In this document: in pieces, positions 37,205 to 47,016 of the stretch
Position numbering within the stretch: position 1 is the first letter of the stretch
Layout of the letters: each line of letters begins with the position of its first letter
Source of the DNA: FEN-1297 sp963710735
GTDB lineage: Bacteria; Bacteroidota; Ignavibacteria; Ignavibacteriales; Ignavibacteriaceae
Assembly: GCA_963710735.1 (NCBI GenBank)
Contig: CAVQBN010000023.1
Span: 62,001-126,000 of the forward strand
DNA: 64,000 nt
Reading direction: 5' to 3'
Made by a program: the position numbers and the translations under genes
Notes under the pieces: generated by a model
Database searches by the model: none
What the model was told of the DNA's origin: nothing
What the model saw: only the letters and a program-made list of their open reading frames with translations

Positions 37205-38866
37205 ATGTCAAGTGATACATTAGCAATTAGTCATAACGGACACGAACCCAGCTACCTGGAGTATGAAGGTAAACATAAAGGTATCTGGGCATGGCTTTTA
37301 TCTACAGATCATAAAAGGATTGGGATTTTATATCTAATTGCAATCATTAGTTTTTTTGCTGTAGGTGTTACATTAGGATTTTTAATTAGACTGGAATTAT
37401 TAACACCTCAGGGCACAATTGTAGGGCCGCAGGCATATAATGAATTCTTTACTCTGCACGGCGTGATAATGATATTCATTGTAGTCATCCCGGTTATTCC
37501 TGCAGTCTTTGGAAATTTCTTTTTACCGATTATGCTTGGTGCTAAAGACGTTGCTTTCCCGAGACTTAATCTTTTATCATGGTATCTTTATATAATCGGC
37601 GGCACGTTGATTCTTTTATCGATAATATTACCTGGCGGGGCCGCTGACACAGGCTGGACATTCTATATACCTTACAGCGTAAGAACCGGCACGAACATGA
37701 TATTCACTTTAACTGCTGTCTTTATATTAGGATTTTCATCAATCTTAACCGGACTTAACTTTTTAACAACTATCCATAGAATGAGAGCCCCTGGCATGGG
37801 CTGGTTCAAAATGCCGCTCTTTGCTTGGTCCTTATATGCAACAGCATGGATTCAGGTTATTGTTACTCCGATAGTTGGAATTACATTATTGATGGTGATT
37901 GTAGAAAGAGTTTTCCACGTTGGGATATTTGATCCAACACTTGGCGGTGATCCATTATTATTTCAACACATGTTCTGGATGTATTCTCATCCTGCGGTAT
38001 ATATCATCATTGTACCGGCGATGGGAGTGATATCGGAAATTATTCCCGTATTTTCACAGCGAACAATTTTTGGTTACAAATTTATAGCGTTCTCAAGTTT
38101 GGCTATTGCATTATTCGGTTCCCTTGTGTGGGGCCACCATATGTTTGCCACCGGCATGAGCAATACAGCAGAGTTTGTTTTTTCTTTTCTAACATTTTTA
38201 GTTTCTATTCCTAGTGCAATAAAAGTATTTAACTGGACGGCAACATTATATAAAGGTTCAATTAAACTTGAGGCGCCGCTTTTATACTCTCTTGCATTTA
38301 TATTCCTTTTTTCAATTGGCGGTTTGACAGGAATAATTCAAGGTGCACTTAATGTAGATATTTATTTAACTGATACTTATTTCATAGTCGGCCATATTCA
38401 TTATGTAGTTTTCGGCGGAACGGGAATTGGGCTTTTTGCTGCCCTCCATTATTGGCTGCCTAAAATGTTCGGAAGAATGTATAATAAAAAGGTTGCCAAA
38501 TTTGCTTTTTGGAATATATTTATTGGTTTTAACGTAACATACTTTCCGTTCTTTATTTTAGGATGGATGGGCATGCCGAGAAGATCATATCACTATTTAC
38601 CGCAGTTCCAACTTTATCATGTTATCTCTACCGTTGGATCGTGGATATTAGTGATTGGCCTATTCATAATGCTTTTTAATTTATTAATGTCTTTGGTTAG
38701 AGGTAAAAAAATTACAGAAAACAATATCTGGGGAGGTGAAACTCTTGAATGGCAGGTACAAACGCCGCCTATAACAGAAAATTTTGAAGAGATTCCTTCA
38801 GTAATTGACGGACCTTATGAGTATAAGCAAAACGAACTTACTACTGTAGAAGAGGAGGTAAATTGA
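37205..38866 (+). CDS. ctaD: Cytochrome c oxidase subunit I, A2-type
   Basis: 553 residues, about 12 spans. Heme and copper ligands are intact: His85 (TLHG), His262 and Tyr266 (YSHPAVY at 260-266), His311-His312 (GHHMF), His397 and His399 (VGHIHY). The YSHPAVY motif lacks the Glu found in A1-type HPEVY; this YS variant is the mark of A2-family heme-copper oxidases such as that of Rhodothermus. It reduces oxygen to water and pumps protons. It overlaps ctaE by four bases. Confidence 0.95.
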   Translation: MSSDTLAISHNGHEPSYLEYEGKHKGIWAWLLSTDHKRIGILYLIAIISFFAVGVTLGFLIRLELLTPQGTIVGPQAYNEFFTLHGVIMIFIVVIPVIPAVFGNFFLPIMLGAKDVAFPRLNLLSWYLYIIGGTLILLSIILPGGAADTGWTFYIPYSVRTGTNMIFTLTAVFILGFSSILTGLNFLTTIHRMRAPGMGWFKMPLFAWSLYATAWIQVIVTPIVGITLLMVIVERVFHVGIFDPTLGGDPLLFQHMFWMYSHPAVYIIIVPAMGVISEIIPVFSQRTIFGYKFIAFSSLAIALFGSLVWGHHMFATGMSNTAEFVFSFLTFLVSIPSAIKVFNWTATLYKGSIKLEAPLLYSLAFIFLFSIGGLTGIIQGALNVDIYLTDTYFIVGHIHYVVFGGTGIGLFAALHYWLPKMFGRMYNKKVAKFAFWNIFIGFNVTYFPFFILGWMGMPRRSYHYLPQFQLYHVISTVGSWILVIGLFIMLFNLLMSLVRGKKITENNIWGGETLEWQVQTPPITENFEEIPSVIDGPYEYKQNELTTVEEEVN

Positions 38867-39483
38867 GTACTCAGGAACACGCAGAAGTTCATGTCCATAG
38901 AGACGATATTCGAAGTAGAATGGGAATGTGGTTATTCCTGTTTTCAGAGCTGCTATTATTCGGGGGTTTATTCTTAATATATTCGGTATATCGATTTATT
39001 CATCCTCATGACTTTAGCATAGCCTCTAAAGAAATGAATACATTTTTCGGTACAATGAATACGATAATTCTTCTTACTAGCAGTTTAACAATGGCTTTGG
39101 CAATTGCTGCAATTCAACGAGGTAAAAAGATATTATCGATTTGTCTGCAAATTACAACCATGCTTTTTGGTGCAGCTTTCATGGTTAATAAGTTCTTAGA
39201 ATGGAGTGCTGAATTTAGGAAAGGTAATTTCCCTGGATCTCCGATTTTACAAAGTAAACCGCAAGGTCAAATCCTTTATTTCGGGCTTTATTATTCAATG
39301 GTAGGATTACACGGAATTCATGTACTTGTTGGTATGACGGTAATAGCATTTATGCTGCGGTATACCATAAAAGGTGTTATTAACAAAGATGATTATGTTA
39401 AACTGGAAGCGGCTGGTTTATATTGGCACCTTGTAGATATTATATGGATTTTCTTATTCCCATTATTCTATCTTATAACTTGA
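38863..39483 (+). CDS. ctaE: Cytochrome c oxidase subunit III
   Basis: 206 residues, five spans expected, with the MGMWLFLFSELLLFGGLF and YYSMVGLHGIHVLVG family segments and the C-terminal GLYWHLVDIIWIFLFPLFYL block. Start is TTG overlapping the ctaD TGA (TTGA), with AGAGGAGG just upstream. Confidence 0.93.
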   Translation: MSTQEHAEVHVHRDDIRSRMGMWLFLFSELLLFGGLFLIYSVYRFIHPHDFSIASKEMNTFFGTMNTIILLTSSLTMALAIAAIQRGKKILSICLQITTMLFGAAFMVNKFLEWSAEFRKGNFPGSPILQSKPQGQILYFGLYYSMVGLHGIHVLVGMTVIAFMLRYTIKGVINKDDYVKLEAAGLYWHLVDIIWIFLFPLFYLIT

Positions 39484-39491
39484 GGTAATAA

Positions 39492-39791
39492 ATGGAAAAA
39501 AATAAAACACATTCTGAACATACACATAGCTACAGCATTTACTTTTTGGTCTGGCTCGCGTTAGTTACATTAACCGGGTTAACTGCCGCAGTGGCAGGCA
39601 TTAACTTTGGAAAGATGAGTATTGTTGTTGCAATTGTAATTGCTATGGTTAAGTCTTATTTGGTTCTTACCGAATTTATGCATCTTAAGATGGAACAGAA
39701 AGCTTTTAAAGTATTCGTCTTTGTTGCTCTATTATTTTTAACAATTTCGTTTACGCTTTTGTTTACCGATTATTCTTTTTATGTAAGGTGA
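39492..39791 (+). CDS. ctaF: Cytochrome c oxidase subunit IV
   Basis: 99 residues with three spans, of the prokaryotic subunit IV family: SIYFLVWLALVTLTGLTAA, then IAMVKSYLVLTEFMHLKMEQ. It helps assemble the oxidase. It sits between subunits III and II as part of the operon. Confidence 0.88.
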   Translation: MEKNKTHSEHTHSYSIYFLVWLALVTLTGLTAAVAGINFGKMSIVVAIVIAMVKSYLVLTEFMHLKMEQKAFKVFVFVALLFLTISFTLLFTDYSFYVR

Positions 39792-39797
39792 AAAAAT

Positions 39798-40454
39798 ATG
39801 TTTGCATTCGCATCAAATTTTGTACAATCTGTTGATAGTACCTTTTATTTTATAGTCGCCGTATGTGTCTTCTTTCTTGTTCTGATCACTGTTTTAATGA
39901 TTACTTTTGTCATTAAATATAATAGCAAGCGTAATAAGAAAGCAAAGAACATTCACGGCAGTGTTCCGCTTGAGATAACATGGACTTTAGTACCTACTGT
40001 ATTAGTGCTTATTATGTTTTGGATGGGCTGGACCGGTTATAAGCAAATGGTAGATGCTCCTAAAGACTCGATGATAGTTGATGTTTATGCTCAGATGTGG
40101 CGATGGTCCTTTAAATATGCCAATGGGGTAGAAACGGATACTTTGTATGTACCGATTAATAAACCGGTAAAAGTATTACTGCATTCAAGAGATGTTGACC
40201 ATTCTTTTTATGTACCTGCATTTAAAACTAAGAAAGATGTAATACCGGGTAGAACAAATTTTGCATGGTTTCAGGCAACCCATCTTGGTACTTATGATGT
40301 ATTTTGTGCTGAGTATTGCGGCTTGAGACATTCATATATGTATAGTGCTGTAGTTGTTATGCCGGTGGATAAATATAATGCATGGATGGCTAAGCAAAAG
40401 GCAAAGCAAGATAAAGACGATGCTGATAATTCTAATTCAACAAGTAATATGTGA
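39798..40454 (+). CDS. ctaC: Cytochrome c oxidase subunit II
   Basis: 218 residues. Two N-terminal spans (~16-40, ~62-80) and a CuA cupredoxin domain with all ligands: His135, Cys170, Glu172, Cys174, His178 and Met181 (FCAEYCGLRHSYM). Unlike caa3-type subunit II it has no C-terminal cytochrome c domain, so an external cytochrome c must donate electrons. Confidence 0.94.
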   Translation: MFAFASNFVQSVDSTFYFIVAVCVFFLVLITVLMITFVIKYNSKRNKKAKNIHGSVPLEITWTLVPTVLVLIMFWMGWTGYKQMVDAPKDSMIVDVYAQMWRWSFKYANGVETDTLYVPINKPVKVLLHSRDVDHSFYVPAFKTKKDVIPGRTNFAWFQATHLGTYDVFCAEYCGLRHSYMYSAVVVMPVDKYNAWMAKQKAKQDKDDADNSNSTSNM

Positions 40455-40455
40455 C

Positions 40456-41370
40456 ATGGCTACAATATCAATTAAAAAAATAACCACTAAGTCTTTATTG
40501 CTCGATTTTAAGAGTAAGATTGCAATTGTTGTTGAACTCACTAAACTTAGAATAACTACATTCGTCACCTTAACAACTGTTTTCGGATTTATCTGTTTCG
40601 CTGAAAAAATTACAACTGCTCTGATAGCCCCAGCAATTGGAATTTTATTACTTTCATCCGGGTCAGCCGTTATCAATCATTATCAAGAACGTGATACTGA
40701 TGCGTTAATGAAAAGGACGAAAAATCGTCCAATACCATCTGGAAAAATTTCTCCTGAGAATGCACTGATACTTGCTTTAATCTTGGTTGGGAGCGGTGCA
40801 CTGGTTCTATTTATGGGCTCTGGTCTGCTTGCATTAGGATTAGGACTTCTAAATTTGGTTTGGTACAACGGAATTTATACGCCATTAAAAAGAAAGAACG
40901 CATTAGCTATTATACCGGGCTCCTTAGTTGGTGCTTTGCCTCCTATGGTTGGCTGGGTAGCAGCAGGCGGCAGTCTTGCAGATACTCAAATTATTATATT
41001 AGCTTTTTTCTTTTTCATTTGGCAGATACCTCACTTTTGGTTATTGCTGCTTGTTTTTGGAAAAGATTATGAACAAGCCGGTTTTCCAACACTTACTCAG
41101 ATATTTAGTATGGATCAATTAGCTCGGATTACTTTTATGTGGATTCTTGCCACATTTGTAACAAGTTTGTTAATACCTTTATTCGGAATTGTAAATAATG
41201 TATTAATTGATTTCAGCTTACTCTTTGCTGGATTATGGCTCTCTTGGAATTCCATTAAACTTTTAAAATCTAATAAAGAAAAAATCTGGTTCAGGTTTGC
41301 ATTTCAAGATATTAATATCTTCGCAATTTTAGTTGTTGTGCTTTTATCTATCGATAAACTGATTATTTAA
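40456..41370 (+). CDS. ctaB: Protoheme IX farnesyltransferase (heme O synthase)
   Basis: 304 residues, UbiA-type membrane prenyltransferase with about nine spans. The NHYQERDTDALMKRTKNRP motif (Asp-rich substrate site) lies near residue 74. It adds the farnesyl chain to heme b as the first step to heme A/O. The ATG at 40456 directly after the ctaC stop is preferred; upstream in-frame starts overlap ctaC. Confidence 0.93.
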   Translation: MATISIKKITTKSLLLDFKSKIAIVVELTKLRITTFVTLTTVFGFICFAEKITTALIAPAIGILLLSSGSAVINHYQERDTDALMKRTKNRPIPSGKISPENALILALILVGSGALVLFMGSGLLALGLGLLNLVWYNGIYTPLKRKNALAIIPGSLVGALPPMVGWVAAGGSLADTQIIILAFFFFIWQIPHFWLLLLVFGKDYEQAGFPTLTQIFSMDQLARITFMWILATFVTSLLIPLFGIVNNVLIDFSLLFAGLWLSWNSIKLLKSNKEKIWFRFAFQDINIFAILVVVLLSIDKLII

Positions 41371-41396
41371 TTCAAATAGTAATAGTGAGAACTTAA

Positions 41397-42740
41397 ATGA
41401 ATTTTCTTGATAAATTAGTTATCCCTTTATCTCCTGAACATATAGCTTTATTACACTATATAGCTATGCTTATATTCTTTTTATTTGTTCCTTATTCTAG
41501 TATGGTATTAGGCGGAACTGTATTATCTCTTATCTATAAAAGGAAGGGGTTAAAGGAAAGTAACCATCTTTATATTAATTTTGCAAAAGATGTTATTGAA
41601 ACGGTAACAATCAATACAAGCATGGGAATAGTGTTAGGTGTTTTAACTTTAATAACGTCAATTCTTATTTTTGTTCAATTATTCCATACAGCAAGTTTAT
41701 CTACCGTAAGTTTTTTAATAGCTTCAATTTTTCTTGTAACCTTCGGGTTGATATTAATTTATACTTATAGATACTCTTTTTCGTTCAGTCGTTTGTTTGA
41801 TTCAATTAAAAATGTTCAAACTAATGATGAATCAGTTACTGAAGAATTAAGCAGGTATCGTGAAAAAAGTGTAAGCATTAGTTCAAGTTCCGGAAGTTTT
41901 GGATTAATTTTCCTTTTTATAGGACTGTGGCTTTTTATTGCAGGAGTGACTATAGCAGGATTCCCTGACAAATGGAATTCAGGTGGAGTTCTATCCACTA
42001 TGTTTTCATTAGATGTAATTTTTAGATTTATAACTTTTCTACTAGGTTCTTCAGCGTTTACCGGTGTCGTAATTTTATTTAAGTTCTTTTATTGGGATGG
42101 TGGAAAATCCAACATAGAGGAATCCTATAAAGAATTCGTTAAGAAAACTGCATTGTTCATTACTGCTATTGGTGCATTACCGTTACCCATATTTTTATGG
42201 GTTAACGTAGCTCTGTTACCAAATAATGCTTTGTCTTATTCGGTCTTTTCTTATACAACAATTGCATTGTTGTTGTTATTCTTAGCTTATCATTATATCT
42301 ATATAATGTTTAAGACTACCTCTGTTAAGCAGAGCAGCTTTCTTTTCTTTACAATTTTATTGACTATAATGGCTATAATTGTAAAAGATCAATTGGCAAT
42401 GGGAAATGCAACACAAAAACAAACAGAAATATTAAGAGCAGATTTCACGCAGGTTATGGAGAAATTAACAGGTGAAAGTAATGCACCTAAAGTCAGCGGG
42501 GAAGCTATTTATAAAAATATATGCTCAGCTTGTCATAGTTTCGATCATAAAGTTGTTGGCCCTCCTTATGAACAAACTTTGCCAAAATACAAAGGTAATG
42601 TTGATAAGCTAGTAACATTTATTTTGAATCCAAAACAGAATAATCCTGGCTATCCTCCAATGCCAAATCCGGGATTAAATCCGGTCCAAGCTAGGGCAGT
42701 AGCTACCTATATTTTGAAGGAAGTAAAAAAGTACGAATAA
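41397..42740 (+). CDS. Polytopic membrane protein with C-terminal cytochrome c domain
   Basis: 447 residues. Residues 1-~335 contain about eight predicted spans with several His near the N-terminus (HIALLHYIAML). The C-terminal ~100 residues form a mono-heme cytochrome c domain, CSACH at 376-380, with a likely axial Met in YPPMPNP. I do not recognise the membrane part as a standard family. It is 26 bases after ctaB and ends the respiratory operon before a bidirectional terminator. A membrane-bound electron carrier to the oxidase, or a separate quinol/cytochrome b-type unit, are both possible. Confidence 0.7.
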   Translation: MNFLDKLVIPLSPEHIALLHYIAMLIFFLFVPYSSMVLGGTVLSLIYKRKGLKESNHLYINFAKDVIETVTINTSMGIVLGVLTLITSILIFVQLFHTASLSTVSFLIASIFLVTFGLILIYTYRYSFSFSRLFDSIKNVQTNDESVTEELSRYREKSVSISSSSGSFGLIFLFIGLWLFIAGVTIAGFPDKWNSGGVLSTMFSLDVIFRFITFLLGSSAFTGVVILFKFFYWDGGKSNIEESYKEFVKKTALFITAIGALPLPIFLWVNVALLPNNALSYSVFSYTTIALLLLFLAYHYIYIMFKTTSVKQSSFLFFTILLTIMAIIVKDQLAMGNATQKQTEILRADFTQVMEKLTGESNAPKVSGEAIYKNICSACHSFDHKVVGPPYEQTLPKYKGNVDKLVTFILNPKQNNPGYPPMPNPGLNPVQARAVATYILKEVKKYE

Positions 42741-42765
42741 ATGGTGTGTCAATATTATAAAAGAT

Positions 42766-42800
42766 AAAAAGCTTTAAGCATAACTGCTTAAAGCTTTTTT
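42766..42800. terminator. Bidirectional Rho-independent terminator
   Basis: A perfect 15-bp stem (AAAAAGCTTTAAGCA with TGCTTAAAGCTTTTT) around a TAAC loop, with T-runs on both strands. It lies between the convergent cytochrome gene and M24 peptidase gene and can serve both. Confidence 0.93.
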
Positions 42801-42811
42801 AATTTTTGGGA

Positions 42812-44002
42812 TTATTTCAATATTGGAATTACTTCTTTTTGTCTTTCACCGCCTGTTGCAATTACTTTCCCCTCCGGTGAAATATAAACATCAATTTCAC
42901 TTCTAACTCCAAATTCCGGCAAATAAATTCCAGGTTCTATGGAAAAAGAAGTAGAAGGTAATAATAATCTCTCGTCCCTGGTTTCATAATCATCCATATG
43001 TGCACCACTGCCGTGAATCTCGGTGGTAATTGAATGGCCTGTCCTATGAAAGAAGTATTGGCCGTAACCGGCTTTTGTTATAACATTCCTGGTTACATCA
43101 TCGACTTCGTAGCCTCTAACTTCTTTTCCTTCTTTAAATCGATTTGCAACGAAGTTAAAAGCAGCGTCACGTGCTTCGGCAACTATATTAAAAATTTTAA
43201 CATATTTTTCCGGAACCGAATCACCCATATAACCCGTCCAGGTAATATCTGCATAAACACCGTTTTCTTTATTTGTTTTAGCCCAAAGGTCAATCAAAAC
43301 AAAATCTCCTTTTTTTATTTCTTTATAATGGTCCTTATCGGGAGCATAGTGCGGGTTTCCACTGTTCTCATTTACGCCGACGATTATAGGAGGTTCAGTT
43401 ATGTAATTTTTCTTAGAAATCTCGTTATCTATGAATTTTTGGACATCATATTCGGTTAAAGTGATATTAGCTAATGTCTTCTCTTTTATTAAGTTAAAGG
43501 CGTCTTTTGCTATTTTGGTTAAGTCGTTAGCTACGGGAATGTTCTCCTGGTACTGTTCATCTGTCCAAACTGCATCAAACAGAGAAATTAGATCTCCGCT
43601 AGTAACAATTTCTACGCCGTAAGATTTAATTTGCTCCAGTGTACCAGCGTCAACTTTAGAGACATAAGGTATGGAATTCATAGGAGAGTATTCCATTGCA
43701 ATTTTTTTTACATTTTTTAGTACATGCTCCAGGTGATTCGAAAGGGATGAATGACTGGAATACTTTAATTGAGTGCCTGGAATATGATTAAGATGAAATG
43801 CTTCAATTGCATTAACTATTTTTGTGGGAGTTCCTTCCTTAGGGATGAAATAATAAAATCTTCTGGTAAGATGAGTTTCGACCGGTATGTCTAAAATGTT
43901 TAGAGCCAAGTCGTTAGAACCTCTGAAATCATAAAGCAACCAGCCATCAAGGTTCATTTTCTTTATAATTTCCTGCATTTTCTTTAAATCAAATTTTCCC
44001 AT
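42812..44002 (-). CDS. M24 family metallopeptidase (Xaa-Pro aminopeptidase-like)
   Basis: 396 residues. An N-terminal creatinase-like domain (~1-155) precedes the pita-bread peptidase domain. All five metal ligands are in place by motif: Asp in FVLIDLWA, Asp in VYADITWTG, His in GHSITTEIHG, Glu in SIEPGIYL and Glu in GVRSEIDVYI. It probably cleaves N-terminal residues before proline; true substrate unknown. The ATG on the minus strand ends at 44002. Confidence 0.9.
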   Translation of the reverse strand: MGKFDLKKMQEIIKKMNLDGWLLYDFRGSNDLALNILDIPVETHLTRRFYYFIPKEGTPTKIVNAIEAFHLNHIPGTQLKYSSHSSLSNHLEHVLKNVKKIAMEYSPMNSIPYVSKVDAGTLEQIKSYGVEIVTSGDLISLFDAVWTDEQYQENIPVANDLTKIAKDAFNLIKEKTLANITLTEYDVQKFIDNEISKKNYITEPPIIVGVNENSGNPHYAPDKDHYKEIKKGDFVLIDLWAKTNKENGVYADITWTGYMGDSVPEKYVKIFNIVAEARDAAFNFVANRFKEGKEVRGYEVDDVTRNVITKAGYGQYFFHRTGHSITTEIHGSGAHMDDYETRDERLLLPSTSFSIEPGIYLPEFGVRSEIDVYISPEGKVIATGGERQKEVIPILK

Positions 44003-44282
44003 AATATCCTCATGTGTTTTTTTACTTTATTAAACTTATGGATTAAACGTCAAAATTGATATTTAATATTGTGTTTTTATGCACAATAATTGTACTAGCC
44101 TCAAAGGAACTAATAATCAATTAATTGCTTTTCAAATTAAAAAATTTTTGAGAAATAAATGTGTTAATAAAATAAATTTTGAAATTACATCATTTTCGGA
44201 TATAATTTTCTTTCATTATATTATTTAGTTAAAATTAAAAAATTAACATAATTAGAATTATTATATAACATCTGGAGTGTTC
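44003..44282. other. Divergent intergenic region (280 bases)
   Basis: It separates the minus-strand M24 gene from plus-strand glgP and must hold promoters for both. It is extremely A/T-rich; I see no operator or element that I can name. Confidence 0.5.
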
Positions 44283-46853
44283 ATGTTTAAATTCCTAGGA
44301 ACCTATAATGTAGTTCCATCTTTACCAGAAAATCTTGAAAAATTGAGAGAAGTTGCATATAACCTTCATTGGTCATGGAACCCGGATTCCCGGGAGCTTT
44401 TTAGAAGGCTGCATATGGAATTATGGGAAGATACTAGCCATAACCCGGTAATGATGTTAGGGAAAATAAGTCAGGAAAGATTGATGGAAGTTTCGCATGA
44501 TGATGGTTTCATTGCGCATCTGGATAGGGTTTACAATAAACTTCAGGGTTATCTAACCGAAAAAACTTGGTTTAAGAAAAATTATGATTATGGTGATTCT
44601 TTTAATATAGTTTATTTCTCAGCTGAATTTGGTTTAACAGAATGTTTACAGACTTATTCAGGAGGTTTAGGTGTTTTAGCAGGCGATCATCTTAAAGCGT
44701 CGAGCGATTTAGGTATTCCGCTTATCGGAATAGGTCTATTGTACAAAGAAGGATATTTTCAGCAATACTTAAATTCGGATGGGTGGCAGCATGAACGTTA
44801 TGAAATAAATGATTTTGATAATCTACCTATGAAACTGGTTCGTGATAAAAATGATGAACCATTAATGCTTTCTGTAATACTGGCGGAGAGGGAAGTCTTT
44901 TTTCAAGTTTGGAAAATTCAAGTCGGAAGAGTTCCTTTATATTTGCTGGATACTAATGTTACTCAAAATAGTGAAAGTGATAGAAAGATAACTGAGACTC
45001 TTTATGGTGGAAACGTTGAAACAAGAATTCAACAGGAAATTATTCTTGGAATCGGCGGAATCAGAACTATGCACGCATTAGGAATTAAGCCGATGGTTTG
45101 CCACATGAATGAGGGACATTCTGCGTTTTTATCTCTTGAAAGAATGAAATATGCAATTCAGAATGAAGGATTAACATTTAAAGAAGCAAAAGAAGTCGGC
45201 TATCATACCAATATATTCACCACACATACTCCTGTTCCAGCAGGCATTGATGTATTTTCAAATGATTTAGTGGAAAAATATTTTGGCTCTTATTATAGAA
45301 ACGAGCTAAAAATTTCAGATAAGGAATTTTATTCATTAGGAACGATCTATGAAAATAGTGAGTCAAATGTTTTTAATATGGCTCATCTGGCTATGAACAC
45401 TGCTGGCTATATAAATGGAGTCAGCAAACTTCATGGAGAAGTATCCAAGAAGATGTGGGTATCCGGTTTTAATAATGTCCCGTTTAATGAAATTCCCATA
45501 GGTTATATCACCAATGGAGTTCATATCAGGTCTCACATATCGAATGAAATGGAACAGCTGTTATTGCAGTATATTGGAGAAAAATGGGTTGATAATCCTG
45601 CTTCTACAAATTTGTGGGAACGTATTGATAAAATTCCTGATGAAGAATTGTGGAGGACACATGAACGAAGAAGAGAAAGATTAGTTGCTTTTGCAAGGCG
45701 CCGATTGAAAAAACAAATCAGAACACGTGGAGGCAGCCAGGAAGAACTTGCTACAGCTGCAGAAATTCTCGACCCTAACGCTTTAACCATCGGGTTTGCA
45801 AGAAGATTTGCAACTTATAAACGAGCAACATTAATTTTTAGAGATATCGACAGACTAGCTGACATTGTAAATAATAAAGAACATCCGGTGCAGTTTATAA
45901 TAGCAGGTAAAGCACATCCAAAAGACGAAGAAGGCAAAAGATTTATACAAGAAATATTCCAAATTGCTAAAGAGGATCGGTTCAGAAGAAAAATTGTTTT
46001 TATTGAAAATTATGATATGAATGTTGCACATTATTTAGTTGAAGGCTGTGACATTTGGTTAAATAATCCTAGACGTCCTTTTGAGGCGAGTGGTACTTCA
46101 GGAATGAAAGTAATTGCTAACGGCGGATTAAATTTTAGTGTACTTGACGGCTGGTGGGATGAAGGTTTTGACCCCGAAGTTGGATGGAAAATTGGAAATG
46201 GTGAAGAATACTCGGATCCGGATTATCAGGATGAAGTTGAATCAAGACAATTATATACTACACTTGAATCGCAAATTGTCCCTTTATTTTACTCCAAGGG
46301 AGAAGATCAGCTTCCAAGGAAATGGATAGCTAAAGTAAAAAACTCTATGAAAAAATTAGGGCCGTTTTTTAATACTCATAGAATGGTTCAAGAGTACTTT
46401 GCTAAATATTACCGTGAGTCTTATGAAAAACGAGTATTGCTTTTAGATAAAAAATGGATGGAAGGGAAAAAATTAACGGCTTGGAAGGAAAAGATTAAGG
46501 ATAATTGGAGCAATGTTAAAGTAATAAATATTGATACAAATGGAAATTCAAAACGTTTATTTGTTGGTCAGGAATTTCCAGTTAAAGCCGAAATTGACCT
46601 TGGTATTTTAACTCCGGAAGATGTCGAAGTTCAAATTTATTACGGACCGATAGAAAATGAGGATAATCCGATGCATAATTCAACCGTAGTAATGGAATCT
46701 GAAGAACAAAAATCGAAAAGTGGCCATTTCAATTATTCAGGAAGTGTTATTTGCCAAAGTAGCGGCCATCAGGGATTTACAATTAGGATTGTGCCGAAAC
46801 ATAGTTTACTAATTAATCCGTTTGAGCTTGATGTGGTATACTGGGCAAGTTAA
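44283..46853 (+). CDS. glgP: Alpha-glucan (glycogen) phosphorylase
   Basis: 856 residues from the ATG at 44283 after TGGAG; an in-frame GTG at 44277 is part of that site. It belongs to the alternative family with an N-terminal DUF3417 region (NLHWSWNPDSRELFRRL near 25-41). The PLP Lys lies in SGTSGMK, followed by VIANGGLNFSVLDGWWDEG, and TTHTPVPAGIDVF and EGHSAF are conserved. It releases glucose-1-phosphate from glycogen or maltodextrin. The last ~100 residues form an extra beta domain. Transcribed alone from a divergent intergenic region. Confidence 0.93.
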   Translation: MFKFLGTYNVVPSLPENLEKLREVAYNLHWSWNPDSRELFRRLHMELWEDTSHNPVMMLGKISQERLMEVSHDDGFIAHLDRVYNKLQGYLTEKTWFKKNYDYGDSFNIVYFSAEFGLTECLQTYSGGLGVLAGDHLKASSDLGIPLIGIGLLYKEGYFQQYLNSDGWQHERYEINDFDNLPMKLVRDKNDEPLMLSVILAEREVFFQVWKIQVGRVPLYLLDTNVTQNSESDRKITETLYGGNVETRIQQEIILGIGGIRTMHALGIKPMVCHMNEGHSAFLSLERMKYAIQNEGLTFKEAKEVGYHTNIFTTHTPVPAGIDVFSNDLVEKYFGSYYRNELKISDKEFYSLGTIYENSESNVFNMAHLAMNTAGYINGVSKLHGEVSKKMWVSGFNNVPFNEIPIGYITNGVHIRSHISNEMEQLLLQYIGEKWVDNPASTNLWERIDKIPDEELWRTHERRRERLVAFARRRLKKQIRTRGGSQEELATAAEILDPNALTIGFARRFATYKRATLIFRDIDRLADIVNNKEHPVQFIIAGKAHPKDEEGKRFIQEIFQIAKEDRFRRKIVFIENYDMNVAHYLVEGCDIWLNNPRRPFEASGTSGMKVIANGGLNFSVLDGWWDEGFDPEVGWKIGNGEEYSDPDYQDEVESRQLYTTLESQIVPLFYSKGEDQLPRKWIAKVKNSMKKLGPFFNTHRMVQEYFAKYYRESYEKRVLLLDKKWMEGKKLTAWKEKIKDNWSNVKVINIDTNGNSKRLFVGQEFPVKAEIDLGILTPEDVEVQIYYGPIENEDNPMHNSTVVMESEEQKSKSGHFNYSGSVICQSSGHQGFTIRIVPKHSLLINPFELDVVYWAS

Positions 46854-47016
46854 TTTTAATGTACATAAAAAATAACTAATTTTTAGGGATATGCCATGTT
46901 AACTCTAAATATTAAAAATATTCTCGATAATATATCTTAGAACCCTTTTGCCGGTGAAATAAAAAGTTTCTTCATTTATATTTGAAATTATTATTTGTAA
47001 GAAAAGAATTTCTTGA

